Shown here: piece by piece, positions 16,928-25,979 of the stretch | Numbering within the stretch: position 1 is the first letter of the stretch | Layout of the letters: each line of letters opens with the position of its first letter | Source: Hyphomonas sp. | GTDB taxonomy: Bacteria > Pseudomonadota > Alphaproteobacteria > Caulobacterales > Hyphomonadaceae | DNA: 64,000 bases | Assembly (NCBI GenBank): GCA_016124495.1 | Contig: WGNP01000009.1 | Location: forward strand, 1-64,000 | Reading direction: 5' to 3' | Translations under genes and position numbers: made by a program | The notes under the pieces: generated by a model | Told to the model about the DNA's origin: nothing | Database searches by the model: none | The model's input: the letters and a program-made list of their open reading frames with translations, nothing else

Positions 16928-17647
16928 ATGGCAGAAATCATCATTCCGGGCCCGCAAGGGCGGATCGAAGCGCGTTACACTGAGCCCCCATATCCGGGTG
17001 CGCCAATTGCGCTGATCCTCCATCCGCACCCGAAAGCCGGCGGAACGATGCAGGATCCGGTCACGATCATGCTGTACCAGCTGTTCGAACGGAACGGTTT
17101 CGGCGTCCTGCGGTACAATTCACGCGGCGTTGGCCGCTCGCAAGGCGTTTACGACCAGGGCATCGGCGAGCTCGAAGACGCCGCCTATGTGCTCGACTAT
17201 GTCGAAAACCTCTCGGAAAGCCCCCGCCTGGTCTGGTGTGCCGGCTATTCCTTCGGGGCCTGGATCACGCTGCAACTGCTGATGCGCCGCCCGGAAATCG
17301 ATGGTTTCCTCGCCATCTCGCCGCCAGCCAACCACTACGACCTCTCCTTCCTCGCCCCCTGCCCGGCCTCGGGCCTGATTGTGGCCGGCGACGCCGATTC
17401 CATCGCGACACCGGAAGATGTCGAGCGCGCCCTGTCGAAGGTCCGCGTCCAGAAAGGCCACAAGGTCGAGCGCGCCAGGATCAAGGGCGCCAACCATTTC
17501 TATGTCGACAAGCGCGAAGAACTGCTTGGCGTCTGCGAAGAATACCTCCTGCGCCGCCTCGATGAAGCCGAGAACAAGCTGCGCCTTGAGGCTGAAGAAG
17601 GCGCCGAAGCAGATGCGGTCGAGGACGAAGACGACTTCGAAGAATAG
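16928..17647 (+). CDS. Alpha/beta hydrolase (CocE/NonD-like, LipS/Tex30 type)
   Basis: A 239-residue cytoplasmic alpha/beta hydrolase. Typical elements are IALILHPHPKAGGTMQDPV (oxyanion region), VLRYNSRGVGRSQG, the nucleophile elbow CAGYSFGAWIT (G-x-S-x-G), an acid after strand 7 (AGDADSIATPEDV) and the catalytic His in IKGANHFYV. The C-terminal 40 residues are strongly acidic. The ATG chosen follows TGAGGATCAG at good spacing. It is divergent from the suf operon and 11 nt ahead of the GNAT gene. Confidence 0.88.
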   Translation: MAEIIIPGPQGRIEARYTEPPYPGAPIALILHPHPKAGGTMQDPVTIMLYQLFERNGFGVLRYNSRGVGRSQGVYDQGIGELEDAAYVLDYVENLSESPRLVWCAGYSFGAWITLQLLMRRPEIDGFLAISPPANHYDLSFLAPCPASGLIVAGDADSIATPEDVERALSKVRVQKGHKVERARIKGANHFYVDKREELLGVCEEYLLRRLDEAENKLRLEAEEGAEADAVEDEDDFEE

Positions 17648-17658
17648 GACCGGCCATC

Positions 17659-18135
17659 ATGGCAGAGATCAGGTTCGCGGATGAACGGGATACAGAAACG
17701 GTTCTCCGGTTCATCCGCGCCCTCGCGGAATACGAAAATCTGTCAGATGCATGCGTGGCAGATGCAGATTCGCTTCGCGCGGGCCTCTTCGGCGTTCGAT
17801 CCTATGCTGAAGTGTTGCTGATCGAGGATCGAAATGGCCCCCATGGCTTCGCACTCTTCTTCCATAATTTCTCAACTTTTATCGCCAGACCGGGCATCTG
17901 GCTCGAAGACCTGTTCGTCGATCCGGCCCAGCGCGGAAAAGGCTACGGCAAGGCGCTCCTGAAACGGCTTGCAGAGATCGCCGTCGATCGCGGCTGCGGC
18001 CGGCTCGAATGGTCGGTGCTCGACTGGAACAAACCGTCCATCGATTTCTACCTCGCCCTCGGCGCCAAACCGATGGACGAGTGGACAATCTACCGGCTCG
18101 AGGGCGACCGCCTCACGGGCCTCGCCAATAGCTAG
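17659..18135 (+). CDS. GNAT-family N-acetyltransferase (diamine acetyltransferase-like)
   Basis: A 158-residue acetyl-CoA-dependent acetyltransferase. The acetyl-CoA pyrophosphate loop is PAQRGKGYGKALLKRLA (Q/RxxGxG/A), preceded by IWLEDLFVDP; ALFFHNFSTFIARPGIWLEDLFV and WSVLDWNKPSIDFYLALGAKPM match the spermidine/spermine N1-acetyltransferase branch. The acceptor substrate is not certain. The stop shares the palindrome CTAG with the stop of the convergent anmK gene. Confidence 0.9.
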   Translation: MAEIRFADERDTETVLRFIRALAEYENLSDACVADADSLRAGLFGVRSYAEVLLIEDRNGPHGFALFFHNFSTFIARPGIWLEDLFVDPAQRGKGYGKALLKRLAEIAVDRGCGRLEWSVLDWNKPSIDFYLALGAKPMDEWTIYRLEGDRLTGLANS

Positions 18136-19271
18136 AGGAAGAGCTGCCCGCCGGTTAGCGCAGCAGGGACGCCCGTTGTCATCGGCCAGCTTAGCGGCAA
18201 ATCCCTCATGCGGCGTGCCGCGAGGTAAGCAAACGCTTCCGCCTCGATTGAATCGCCGCGCCAGCCTGCCTCTTCGGCGGTCATCAGCCTGCAGGGCAAT
18301 GCACCGCGCAGCGCGGCCATCAGCGCCGGATTATGACGTCCGCCGCCGCAGGCAATCACGCGCGCTGGTTTCTCCGGCAGCTGATCAATGCCTGCCGCCA
18401 CCGCCGCTGCAGAAAAAGCGGTCAGCGTTGCCGCGCCGTCCTCAACAGAAAGTCCGCGCGCTGCACTGGCGTTGAAATCATACCGGTCGAGGGACTTCGG
18501 CGGCGCCTCGCTGAACCATTCATGGTCAAGCAGTTGCGCCAGGAGGCCCGTATGCACCTTGCCCGAGGCTGCCAGCCTGCCGCCTGCATCGTGCGTGCCG
18601 CGGCCGTGGCCTTCCACCCATTCATCAATTGGTCCGTTCGCCGGGCCGGTGTCGAACGCCACGAGGCTGCCATCGGAAAGCCGCGCGGTGATATTGGCCA
18701 CGCCGCCGAGATTCAATACGCAGGCCGCCTCTCCGCCGAGCCGGTCCAGCAGTGCGCCGTGATAGGCCGGCGCGAGCGGCGCGCCCTGGCCGCCCGCCTC
18801 GACATCTGCCGACCGGAAATCGCAGACCAGCGGCACGCCGATCGCCTTGCGCAGGGCGAACGGATCAACCAGCTGCAGCGTCGCGCCCTTCTGCCCGGGT
18901 TTCGCGCGCCGGTGCAGGACCGTCTGGCCATGCACACCCGCAAGCAGCGGGACCGGCGCCCGGGCGGGCGAAGTCAGCAGCATCCAGGCCTCGTAATGGG
19001 TCCTCGTGATCACTTCGAGAGCGGCCCGGAAGGGTGCCTCCGGGATCGGCCCCGTCCAGTTCCAGGCCCTTGCCGCGTCCGTGGCAGCCTGAAGGGTGGC
19101 CCGCTCCGCCGCCGAATACCGGCGCTCCACTGCCGGGCCAAAATCGGTGACCTTCTCCCCGTCCGTCAGGATCATTGCGGCGTCCACCGCGTCCAGCGAG
19201 GTGCCGGACATGAACCCGGCGACCCAGACCGGGGTCGTGGGAGCGGGTGTTTTTTCTGTAGCCGTGTTCAA
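18132..19271 (-). CDS. anmK: Anhydro-N-acetylmuramic acid kinase
   Basis: Phosphorylates and opens 1,6-anhydro-MurNAc from recycled peptidoglycan, giving MurNAc-6-phosphate. The ATP-binding motif WVAGFMSGTSLDAVDAAM, the VNLGGVANIT-like block (VLNLGGVANITARL), DTGPANGPIDEW and CGGGRHNPALM identify it. The family start should be near residue VWVAGF; the TTG at 19271 gives 379 residues. The frame is open to an ATG at 19325, but that codon lies across the tyrS start. Ends convergent with the GNAT gene, sharing 4 nt. Confidence 0.93.
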   Translation of the reverse strand: MNTATEKTPAPTTPVWVAGFMSGTSLDAVDAAMILTDGEKVTDFGPAVERRYSAAERATLQAATDAARAWNWTGPIPEAPFRAALEVITRTHYEAWMLLTSPARAPVPLLAGVHGQTVLHRRAKPGQKGATLQLVDPFALRKAIGVPLVCDFRSADVEAGGQGAPLAPAYHGALLDRLGGEAACVLNLGGVANITARLSDGSLVAFDTGPANGPIDEWVEGHGRGTHDAGGRLAASGKVHTGLLAQLLDHEWFSEAPPKSLDRYDFNASAARGLSVEDGAATLTAFSAAAVAAGIDQLPEKPARVIACGGGRHNPALMAALRGALPCRLMTAEEAGWRGDSIEAEAFAYLAARRMRDLPLSWPMTTGVPAALTGGQLFL

Positions 19272-19323
19272 GAGCTGGTCTTTCCGTGTTAGGCGCGCGT
19301 CTGCTCCACGGAGACACAAGAAC

Positions 19324-20574
19324 ATGAGCGAATACAAGTCGGAATTCCTGCGCGAGCTCAGCTGGCGCGGCTTCATCAGGCAGATGACGCATGAGGCAGA
19401 GCTCGACGCTTACTGCGCCTCGGGAACTCCGGTGGCGTATATCGGCTTTGACGCGACCGCCGACAGCCTGCACGTCGGCTCGCTGCTGCAGATCATGATG
19501 CTGCGAATCCTTCAGCGCCACGGCGGCAAGCCGGTGGCACTGATGGGCGGTGGCACGACGAAGATCGGCGATCCGACCGATAAGGAAAAATCGCGTCCGC
19601 TGCTGACCGACGCCCAGATCAACGCCAACATTGAAGGCATCAAGAAGGCCTTCATGCCTTTCCTGAAGTTCGGCGACGGCCCTTCTGACGCCATCATGGT
19701 CAACAACGCGGACTGGCTGGACAAGCTCGGCTACATCCAGCTGCTGCGCGAGGTCGGCGTCCACTTCACCATCAACACGATGGTCAAGCAGGACACGGTC
19801 GCCCGCCGCCTCGCCGCCGAGCAGCCCTACACTTTCCTCGAGTTCAACTACCTGCTGATGCAGTCCTACGACTTCCTTGAACTGTTCAAGCGCCACGGCT
19901 GCCGCCTCCAGCTCGGCGGCTCGGACCAGTGGGGCAATATCGTCGGCGGCGTTGACCTCGTGCACAAGGTGGAAGGCGGCAAGGCCTTCGGCCTGACCGC
20001 TCACCTGATCACGACAGCGTCTGGCGGCAAGATGGGCAAGACGGCCGACGGCGCAGTCTGGCTCAATGCTGACCGCAAGAGCCCCTACGAATACTGGCAG
20101 TTCTGGCGCAACACCGAAGACGCGGACGTCGGCCGGTTCATGCGTTTCTTCACAGACCTTAAGCAGGAAGAGATCATCCGGCTGGAAGCCCTCCAGGGCG
20201 CACAGATCAATGACGCAAAAGTCGCGCTCGCCAATGCCGCAACGACGCTGCTGCACGGCGAAGCAGCCGCGAAGGAAGCCGAAGCCGCCGCAAAGGCGGT
20301 GTTCAGCGCAGGCGCGTCATCAGACTCCCTGCCGACCGCACTTGTTGCGCAGGCGGAGCTTGATGCCGGTATGCTGGTTGCAGCGGCCTGCACGGCAACC
20401 GGCCTCTCTAAATCCAACGGCGAAGCGCGCCGCCTGATCGAGCAGGGCGCCGTCCGCGTCAACGATGAAGCGGTGACTGATCCGAATGCCAAAGTCTCTT
20501 CCGCCGATCTGAAAGACGGGGCGATCAAGATATCCGCTGGTAAGAAACGGCATGCCCTGGTCAAGGCAGGGTAA
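19324..20574 (+). CDS. tyrS: Tyrosyl-tRNA synthetase
   Basis: A class I aminoacyl-tRNA synthetase of 416 residues that charges tRNA-Tyr. The HIGH-type motif is HVGSLLQ after YIGFDATADSL, the KMSKS-type motif is GKMGKTADG, and the tyrosine pocket is in FLEFNYLLMQSYDF and QLGGSDQWGNI. The C-terminal 65 residues form an S4 RNA-binding domain (LSKSNGEARRLIEQGAVRVN). ATG at 19324 follows GGAGA. The frame is open upstream, but that part overlaps anmK on the other strand. Confidence 0.98.
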   Translation: MSEYKSEFLRELSWRGFIRQMTHEAELDAYCASGTPVAYIGFDATADSLHVGSLLQIMMLRILQRHGGKPVALMGGGTTKIGDPTDKEKSRPLLTDAQINANIEGIKKAFMPFLKFGDGPSDAIMVNNADWLDKLGYIQLLREVGVHFTINTMVKQDTVARRLAAEQPYTFLEFNYLLMQSYDFLELFKRHGCRLQLGGSDQWGNIVGGVDLVHKVEGGKAFGLTAHLITTASGGKMGKTADGAVWLNADRKSPYEYWQFWRNTEDADVGRFMRFFTDLKQEEIIRLEALQGAQINDAKVALANAATTLLHGEAAAKEAEAAAKAVFSAGASSDSLPTALVAQAELDAGMLVAAACTATGLSKSNGEARRLIEQGAVRVNDEAVTDPNAKVSSADLKDGAIKISAGKKRHALVKAG

Positions 20575-20615
20575 ACTTGTCTCCTCTCCTGTATGCGGCA
20601 GAGGGGTTTAAAGGG

Positions 20616-23600
20616 CTAAAACGTCTCGTCCTTGATCGGTGGCAGTTCCTTCGGAAGCGGCGCGTCCGGGGCGCGAGGTCTGGCTTCCGGGATTTTCGTG
20701 TCCGAGGGGTTTTCGAAGATGCGGCGGATGACGCCCGGCGCCAGAGCTGAGAGCGGGTTGACCGAGACATTCGCCTTGTCGAGCTTGCCGCGTACTCCGT
20801 AGGTCAGCGAAAACACGCCCTCCCCGTCCCGGCCGACAACGAGGTCGCCCAGGATCGGAATTCCTCCGAGGGCGGAGTTCACGCCGAAACTCGGCACCAG
20901 CACGCCGTCGATCTCGATTGCGGTCGTTTTGGAATCGATGAAACCGCTGGCCGTCAGGCCCAGCGCAGGCCCCTGCGCCTTGGCGCCAGTGATGATGTAG
21001 CGCCCGCCGGAAATCTTCAGCGGCAGGTCGATCCGGCTGAACATCACCCCGTCGCCGCCGAGCGTATCGGCCAGGCCGCGCAATGAGGCGAGCGAAAGAA
21101 TCTGCGTCAGGAACGGGGCGTCGTTCATCCGCGCATCCGATATCTGCACCATCAGGTTCGCCGGCGTCGCCGCCTGTTCCAGCGTGCCCTTGATCTCCAC
21201 TGTGCCGCCCGAGATGAAATCCGTGTTGAGAAACGCGCTCGCGAGGAAGCCGGCATCGCCGGAGGTGACGCTGAGGCGGGCGGGCCCGCTGCCGCTCGCA
21301 TCGATAGAGGCGGCCAGCGGCGCGCCATCGCCTGCTATCCCGTTTGCGGTCACTGTTTCGAGGCCGGTCCGGTTCGTCATCAGCACGAGCTCGGCGCTGC
21401 GCAGGTCAAGCCCGGGCCGTAGCGTCAACCGGTCCACCGCCGCTGTCAGGTTCATCGGCGAGCCCGCCTTGCCCTCCTCGCCGTTCAGTCCGCCCAGCCC
21501 CGGCATCAGGCCGGAAATGTCGAGATGCCTGCCGCCCAGTGTCAGGATGATCTGGTCCGCTGCGCCCCGGCTCATCCTGCCGTTCACGTCGGCCACGTTC
21601 CGGAAGAAGGCGCGGCGCAGGTCAGCGGAGACGAGCCGCGAATCGGCCGCGCGCAGCGTGAAGTCGCCGTCGAGCGCCGCGCCGTCTGCGGTGAAGCGGA
21701 CCTTGGATGTCATGTTCTCGCCGGCCCGGGCGTAGTTGATCGTCGCGTTCGAGGCGCCGCCGCGCGGCTTCAGCCAGCCGATCTCGGCAACATCCAGCCG
21801 GGCGTCCTTGAAGTCCACCTGCACGAGGGCAGTTTCGAGATCTGCGCCTTCGAGCGTCGCCTTCACATCGATAGGCGCCTCCCCGGTCATATAGGCGCGC
21901 CCCAGCAGGCCGAAGCCGTTGAGGAAGTCTGCCGTCATGACGCCCCTGGCGGTCAGGTCGGCCGGCTTGCCGTCGTCCGCGAAATTGTCTTTCCAGACGA
22001 AATCGACCGGCGAGGGGCCGAGGTCTGCCTGTCCGGTCATAACGATGCCGTTCTGGTCGAGGTTTACCTTCATTGCGCCGCCGGTCAGATCGAACCCGAA
22101 CGCGGCGCCCTTCAGACCGCCATTGCGGACCGTGCCGAAACCGGTGAAGCGCATGTCCTCGTAGGCTACGTTATCGCGCGCCGGACGGAACATCTCGTAG
22201 GTCATTTCCGCATCGCCGGAGACACGCGCCGGATCGAGATCGAACTCGAGCCGCGACTCCGCCAGTGTGCGGACGATATTGCGCGCAGGTCCGCGGCCCT
22301 TTGCGAATACTCGGAATTCAGTGCCGCGCGGATTGAATGCGGGGAAGTCGACCAGCCCCTCGCTGACCACCCAGCCACCATACTCGGCCTTGTCGAGCAC
22401 GACCTTGAAACTGTTGCCGGTCAGCCGGCCGGTGCCGCTGGCATTCTCGACCGGCGGCAGATCATCCAGAAACTTCACGCGCGCTCCGTCCACCGCGAAG
22501 GTTACTTCGAGGTCGGTGTCGCGCAGGTGGCCTTCGGCGAAGCTGTCTCGCTGCAGTGTGATGCGCCCCCTGGCACCCCGCGCGGTGCCGGCCTCGACAC
22601 GCTGCTTGCCGAAATCACGCGCACCCGTGCCGAGCGTCACCGGCCAGAGCGCAAGAACGGTCTCCAGCGGCAGGGCTCCAGGTACGCCCGCATCCAGGGT
22701 TGCGATGACCGGCGCATCGCCCTCTTGCCAGTCCGGCGTCATCGCCAGTTCACCGGCCAGCTCAAACGCCGCGCCGCCGGTGACGAATTTCGCGGTCGTA
22801 TTGCGCACGGCGAGCGCATCCAGATCGACCTCGCCGTCGGCCGAGACGCTCGCAAAATCGAGCGGCGCTTCGAGGAAAGGCACAAGGTTGGCGGTCAGAG
22901 CCGGGCTCGTGAGCCGGAAGGGGCGGAAGCCCTGGCCCGTCAGCGCCTTCTCAAGCTCCAGCTCAGCGCGCCCCTTGAACACGCCAGTGCCGGTTGATTC
23001 CAGCGTCAGCGCCAGCTTGTCATCGGGGCGGCCGTAGGCGGCGGAGATGCGCAGGTCCGTCACCGGCTCTGACCAGTCACGGATCCTGAGGGTGCCTGCG
23101 CCGCTGCGTGCATTCAGCCGCACGTCCTCAATGCCGGCATTCTGCGTGAACCCGATGGCCACCTCGAAATTCGAATTGAGTCCCTGCGAGCCTTCAGCGC
23201 CGAGGCCGGTGCGCCGGAGCAGCTCGCCCAGCGGCCAGTCCGCGACGCCCAGCTCGGCCAGCATCCGCGTGCCACGCTCACTCGTCTGCATACGGATGGC
23301 TATGCCGCCCGGCAGTCCCTCGCCCAGCCCGCTGCCGGAGAGGTTAAGGCTCAGGCCATCCTCCGTGCGTGTCAGATTTCCGGTCGTGTGCTGCACCGTG
23401 CCGAGCAGGACGAGATCAGCCGAGCGCACGCGCAATTCGAAGCCGTCAAAGCTGATCGATTCAAAGGTCAGGGTCTCGCCGGTTTCCGTCAGCGCCGCGA
23501 GCCATTCCGGCAGCACTGTGTTGGCATAGTCCATCCAGCCTTGCGGCGTTGTTGGCAGGACGCGCGCCTTGATCTCCGGCAGCCGATCGCCGCCGAGCGT

Positions 23601-24002
23601 CCACAGATTTCCGCCCTGGTGATCCAGCCCGATCCACCCGTCGCGCAGATTGAGGCGCAGCACCTCGATCCGCCCGAGCAGCAGGGCAGAGGCCGACAGA
23701 ACGATCTCGGAATTGGCCGCCTCTGCGGCGGGACGTCCGTCATCGTCCAGCAGGCTCACATCCTGGGCGGTGATCTGCACGCGTTTCGATTCCGGCGACC
23801 ATTCGAGCTGCAGGCCGCCGATCGACACGACGCGCCCGTCGCGCGCGTCGGTCAGGGCGTGTTCGACATCATCACGAAACGGGCTCAGATCGATCGGCCC
23901 GCCCGACAGGCGCAGGAGGAGCAACGCACTGGCCGCCATCAGCACCAGGACGAGGGCGCCGAGTATTTCCATGACAATGACAGACGCGGTCTGGCGGACC
24001 AA
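20616..24002 (-). CDS. AsmA/YhdP-family envelope protein (DUF3971/AsmA-like C-terminal)
   Basis: A 1128-residue protein with one N-terminal membrane helix (IVMEILGALVLVLMAASALLLL) and a very long periplasmic part. GPIDLSPFRDDVEHALTDARDGRVVSIGGLQLEW is the AsmA-like start, followed by hundreds of residues of repetitive beta-strand character and a C-terminal AsmA-like domain (TLEQAATPANLMVQISDARMNDAPFLTQILSLASLRGLADTLGG). YhdP, TamB and AsmA form bridges that move phospholipid to the outer membrane; this is the YhdP-like member. TTG at 24002 has GAGGAG at 7 nt and is preferred over TTG at 24017. Confidence 0.88.
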   Translation of the reverse strand: MVRQTASVIVMEILGALVLVLMAASALLLLRLSGGPIDLSPFRDDVEHALTDARDGRVVSIGGLQLEWSPESKRVQITAQDVSLLDDDGRPAAEAANSEIVLSASALLLGRIEVLRLNLRDGWIGLDHQGGNLWTLGGDRLPEIKARVLPTTPQGWMDYANTVLPEWLAALTETGETLTFESISFDGFELRVRSADLVLLGTVQHTTGNLTRTEDGLSLNLSGSGLGEGLPGGIAIRMQTSERGTRMLAELGVADWPLGELLRRTGLGAEGSQGLNSNFEVAIGFTQNAGIEDVRLNARSGAGTLRIRDWSEPVTDLRISAAYGRPDDKLALTLESTGTGVFKGRAELELEKALTGQGFRPFRLTSPALTANLVPFLEAPLDFASVSADGEVDLDALAVRNTTAKFVTGGAAFELAGELAMTPDWQEGDAPVIATLDAGVPGALPLETVLALWPVTLGTGARDFGKQRVEAGTARGARGRITLQRDSFAEGHLRDTDLEVTFAVDGARVKFLDDLPPVENASGTGRLTGNSFKVVLDKAEYGGWVVSEGLVDFPAFNPRGTEFRVFAKGRGPARNIVRTLAESRLEFDLDPARVSGDAEMTYEMFRPARDNVAYEDMRFTGFGTVRNGGLKGAAFGFDLTGGAMKVNLDQNGIVMTGQADLGPSPVDFVWKDNFADDGKPADLTARGVMTADFLNGFGLLGRAYMTGEAPIDVKATLEGADLETALVQVDFKDARLDVAEIGWLKPRGGASNATINYARAGENMTSKVRFTADGAALDGDFTLRAADSRLVSADLRRAFFRNVADVNGRMSRGAADQIILTLGGRHLDISGLMPGLGGLNGEEGKAGSPMNLTAAVDRLTLRPGLDLRSAELVLMTNRTGLETVTANGIAGDGAPLAASIDASGSGPARLSVTSGDAGFLASAFLNTDFISGGTVEIKGTLEQAATPANLMVQISDARMNDAPFLTQILSLASLRGLADTLGGDGVMFSRIDLPLKISGGRYIITGAKAQGPALGLTASGFIDSKTTAIEIDGVLVPSFGVNSALGGIPILGDLVVGRDGEGVFSLTYGVRGKLDKANVSVNPLSALAPGVIRRIFENPSDTKIPEARPRAPDAPLPKELPPIKDETF

Positions 24003-24096
24003 TCGCTGGCTCCTCAAAAATACCGGTTTTGCAGCAGGTCCATAGGCACATAGAAACTATAATTGCGTGAACAGGCCCAGACCATACGAGCAAAAC

Positions 24097-24561
24097 ATGA
24101 GCGCTGATCTGAAACCCGGCACCAGGGCCCCTGCCTTCAGCGTCCGGACGACCGCCGGAACGAGGCGCCTGAAAGACTTCGCGGGCGGCCACCTTGTGCT
24201 CTACTTCTACCCCAAGGACGACACACCGGGATGCACCCAGGAAGCGATCGACTTTTCCGCCCATACGGATGCGTTCCGGAAAGCGGGCGCCACGGTGCTC
24301 GGCATCTCGCGCGATACGCTCGCCAAACACGAGAAATTCGCGGCGAAACACAACCTGACCGTCCTGCTCGGAACCGACGAGAACGGCGAGATCTCAGGTT
24401 CCTATGGCACCTGGGAGGAGAAATCGATGTATGGCCGGACCTATATGGGCATGGCGCGGCGCACCTTCCTGATCGGGCCGGACGGCAAGATCTTGCGTGT
24501 ATGGCCTAAAGTTAAGGTCAAGGGGCATGCGGAGGACGTGCTGGCCGCACTGGCAAAATGA
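24097..24561 (+). CDS. bcp: Thioredoxin-dependent peroxiredoxin, BCP/PrxQ type (one-cysteine form)
   Basis: A 154-residue peroxiredoxin that reduces hydroperoxides in the cytoplasm. The peroxidatic Cys46 is in FYPKDDTPGCTQEAIDF. In the common two-cysteine BCP a resolving Cys lies five residues later (CTxEACDF); here this position is Ile and the protein has no other cysteine, so it must be resolved by an outside thiol. GTWEEKSMYGRTYMGMARRTFLIGPDG is the usual C-terminal half. ATG at 24097 was preferred over GTG at 24067. Confidence 0.95.
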   Translation: MSADLKPGTRAPAFSVRTTAGTRRLKDFAGGHLVLYFYPKDDTPGCTQEAIDFSAHTDAFRKAGATVLGISRDTLAKHEKFAAKHNLTVLLGTDENGEISGSYGTWEEKSMYGRTYMGMARRTFLIGPDGKILRVWPKVKVKGHAEDVLAALAK

Positions 24562-24609
24562 TCTCCGCGTGTCCGGAATTTGCCAGTGATTGCCGAAACT
24601 TTCATCAAG

Positions 24610-24624
24610 TTAATGAGAAGTTTA
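24610..24624. promoter_or_regulatory. Near-consensus CtrA box upstream of lmdC
   Basis: TTAA-N7-TTTA, one mismatch from the CtrA consensus TTAA-N7-TTAA, about 147 nt before the M23 peptidase start, in an AT-rich 209-bp gap. CtrA drives cell-cycle genes in stalked and budding alphaproteobacteria. No gene is seen in this gap; a GGCGGGGGTTTCACCCCG hairpin near 24659 may end the bcp transcript. Confidence 0.35.
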
Positions 24625-24770
24625 CGCCCAACTGCGAATATTGCTGAAATATATGACTGGCGGGGGTTTCACCCCGGGTCGAATTGGGTATGTATGGCGC
24701 GGGGAATGGGAGGCTGGCTGCAGGCGTCTCTGCAGCTTGATAAGAAGTTTCCAGCTTACGGGTTGCTTGC

Positions 24771-25979
24771 ATGGCGAAGTTGAGTGCGAACCTCAAGGCG
24801 ACGTTTGATCGCGCATTCCCGGAACGCCAGATCTACCACCGCAGCGGCGGCACCGTTCGATACATTTCCGTATCCCCCTGGCAACAGGCTATTATGGCTG
24901 CCGGTATAACCGCCCTTGCCGGCTGGACTGTGTTTGCCACGGCCAGTTTCGTGTTCGGCGGCGGTGAGACCACCCTGGCTGGCGGCGAAGGCAAGGACCT
25001 CGCCAAGTATGAGCGCTGGGTCCAGGACCTTCGCGCCCGCGAATCGCTCCAGCGCACCCTTCTGGAAGAGCGCTCCAGGGAGACTGCTGAGCTCGAAAAG
25101 AAGCAGAAAGCGCTCGAAGAACTCCTGAATGAAATGCGCGAGGATGACGGGCAGAAACTGTCTGCTCTCGAAGGTGACGGCGCCTCCCTCCTGGTCGAGG
25201 CCTCCATCGAGGAGGCCGACCGCCGCCAGTCCCGTGACGAATACATGATGACCGCCGGGCTGGACGTCCCCGCTGCCCGCGGAACCTCCAAAGCCATCGA
25301 GCAGGACATCTACCGCCTGTTCGACCTGATGGAAGACCATGCCGCCGAGCGGGCCGAACGCGCCCGGGGCGTCTTGATGCTGACGGCCGTCGGCACTGAC
25401 AACATCCTCGCCAGCAGCAATATCGGCGGCCCGGAAGTCTCCATGGGATCGCTGACCTCGTCAGCCTCCGACTGGTCGATCGGCGACCAGGACTTCATGA
25501 CACGGATCTTCCAGGCGCGGGCCCGGATCGCCGAAATGAAGTATTACGAAAAGGTCGTCGACAGCCTGCCGCTCGGGGAGCCGGTGTCTGTGCCCTACCG
25601 CTATACCAGCCCCTATGGCATCCGCATCGACCCCTTCACGAAGCGTCCGTCCCCGCACATGGGCGTGGACCTCGCGGCCTACCGCGATGCCCCGATCGTG
25701 ACAACCGGCCCCGGCTCTGTCAGCTATGCTGGCCCCCGCTCAGGCTACGGCCTGCTGGTCGAAGTCGACCACGGTCATGGTTTCAAGTCGCGTTACGGAC
25801 ACTTGAGGTCGATCACCGTGTCCAAAGGTGATACAATAAAAATTGGCGATCTTGTCGGGCGTATGGGTTCGACCGGACGCAGTACCGGCGATCACCTTCA
25901 CTATGAAGTGTGGTACAATGGCAAACCGTATGACCCCAATAAGTTCCTGAAAGCAGGCCGACATGTTCACAAAGAATAG
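24771..25979 (+). CDS. lmdC: M23/LytM-family cell-wall endopeptidase, LmdC-like
   Basis: A 402-residue inner-membrane peptidase: short cytoplasmic N-terminus (residues 1-40), one membrane helix (AIMAAGITALAGWTVFATASFVF), a coiled coil (about 75-140, rich in E, K, R, L), and a C-terminal LytM domain. Zinc ligands are in SPHMGVDLAA (HxxxD) and GDHLHYEVW (HxH), with HGFKSRYGHL between, so it looks active against DD-crosslinks. In Hyphomonas neptunium the M23 peptidase LmdC works with the bactofilin BacA in stalk and bud shape; here the two genes overlap by 17 nt, the same pairing. Confidence 0.9.
   Translation: MAKLSANLKATFDRAFPERQIYHRSGGTVRYISVSPWQQAIMAAGITALAGWTVFATASFVFGGGETTLAGGEGKDLAKYERWVQDLRARESLQRTLLEERSRETAELEKKQKALEELLNEMREDDGQKLSALEGDGASLLVEASIEEADRRQSRDEYMMTAGLDVPAARGTSKAIEQDIYRLFDLMEDHAAERAERARGVLMLTAVGTDNILASSNIGGPEVSMGSLTSSASDWSIGDQDFMTRIFQARARIAEMKYYEKVVDSLPLGEPVSVPYRYTSPYGIRIDPFTKRPSPHMGVDLAAYRDAPIVTTGPGSVSYAGPRSGYGLLVEVDHGHGFKSRYGHLRSITVSKGDTIKIGDLVGRMGSTGRSTGDHLHYEVWYNGKPYDPNKFLKAGRHVHKE

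Noticed and set aside
21525..22997. A 490-codon open frame on the plus strand opposite the AsmA-like gene
   Set aside because: Antisense shadow of a conserved gene with no domain, signal or start context.
24580..24783. 67-codon open frame between bcp and lmdC
   Set aside because: It covers an AT-rich regulatory gap, runs into the lmdC start, and has no family features or ribosome-binding site.
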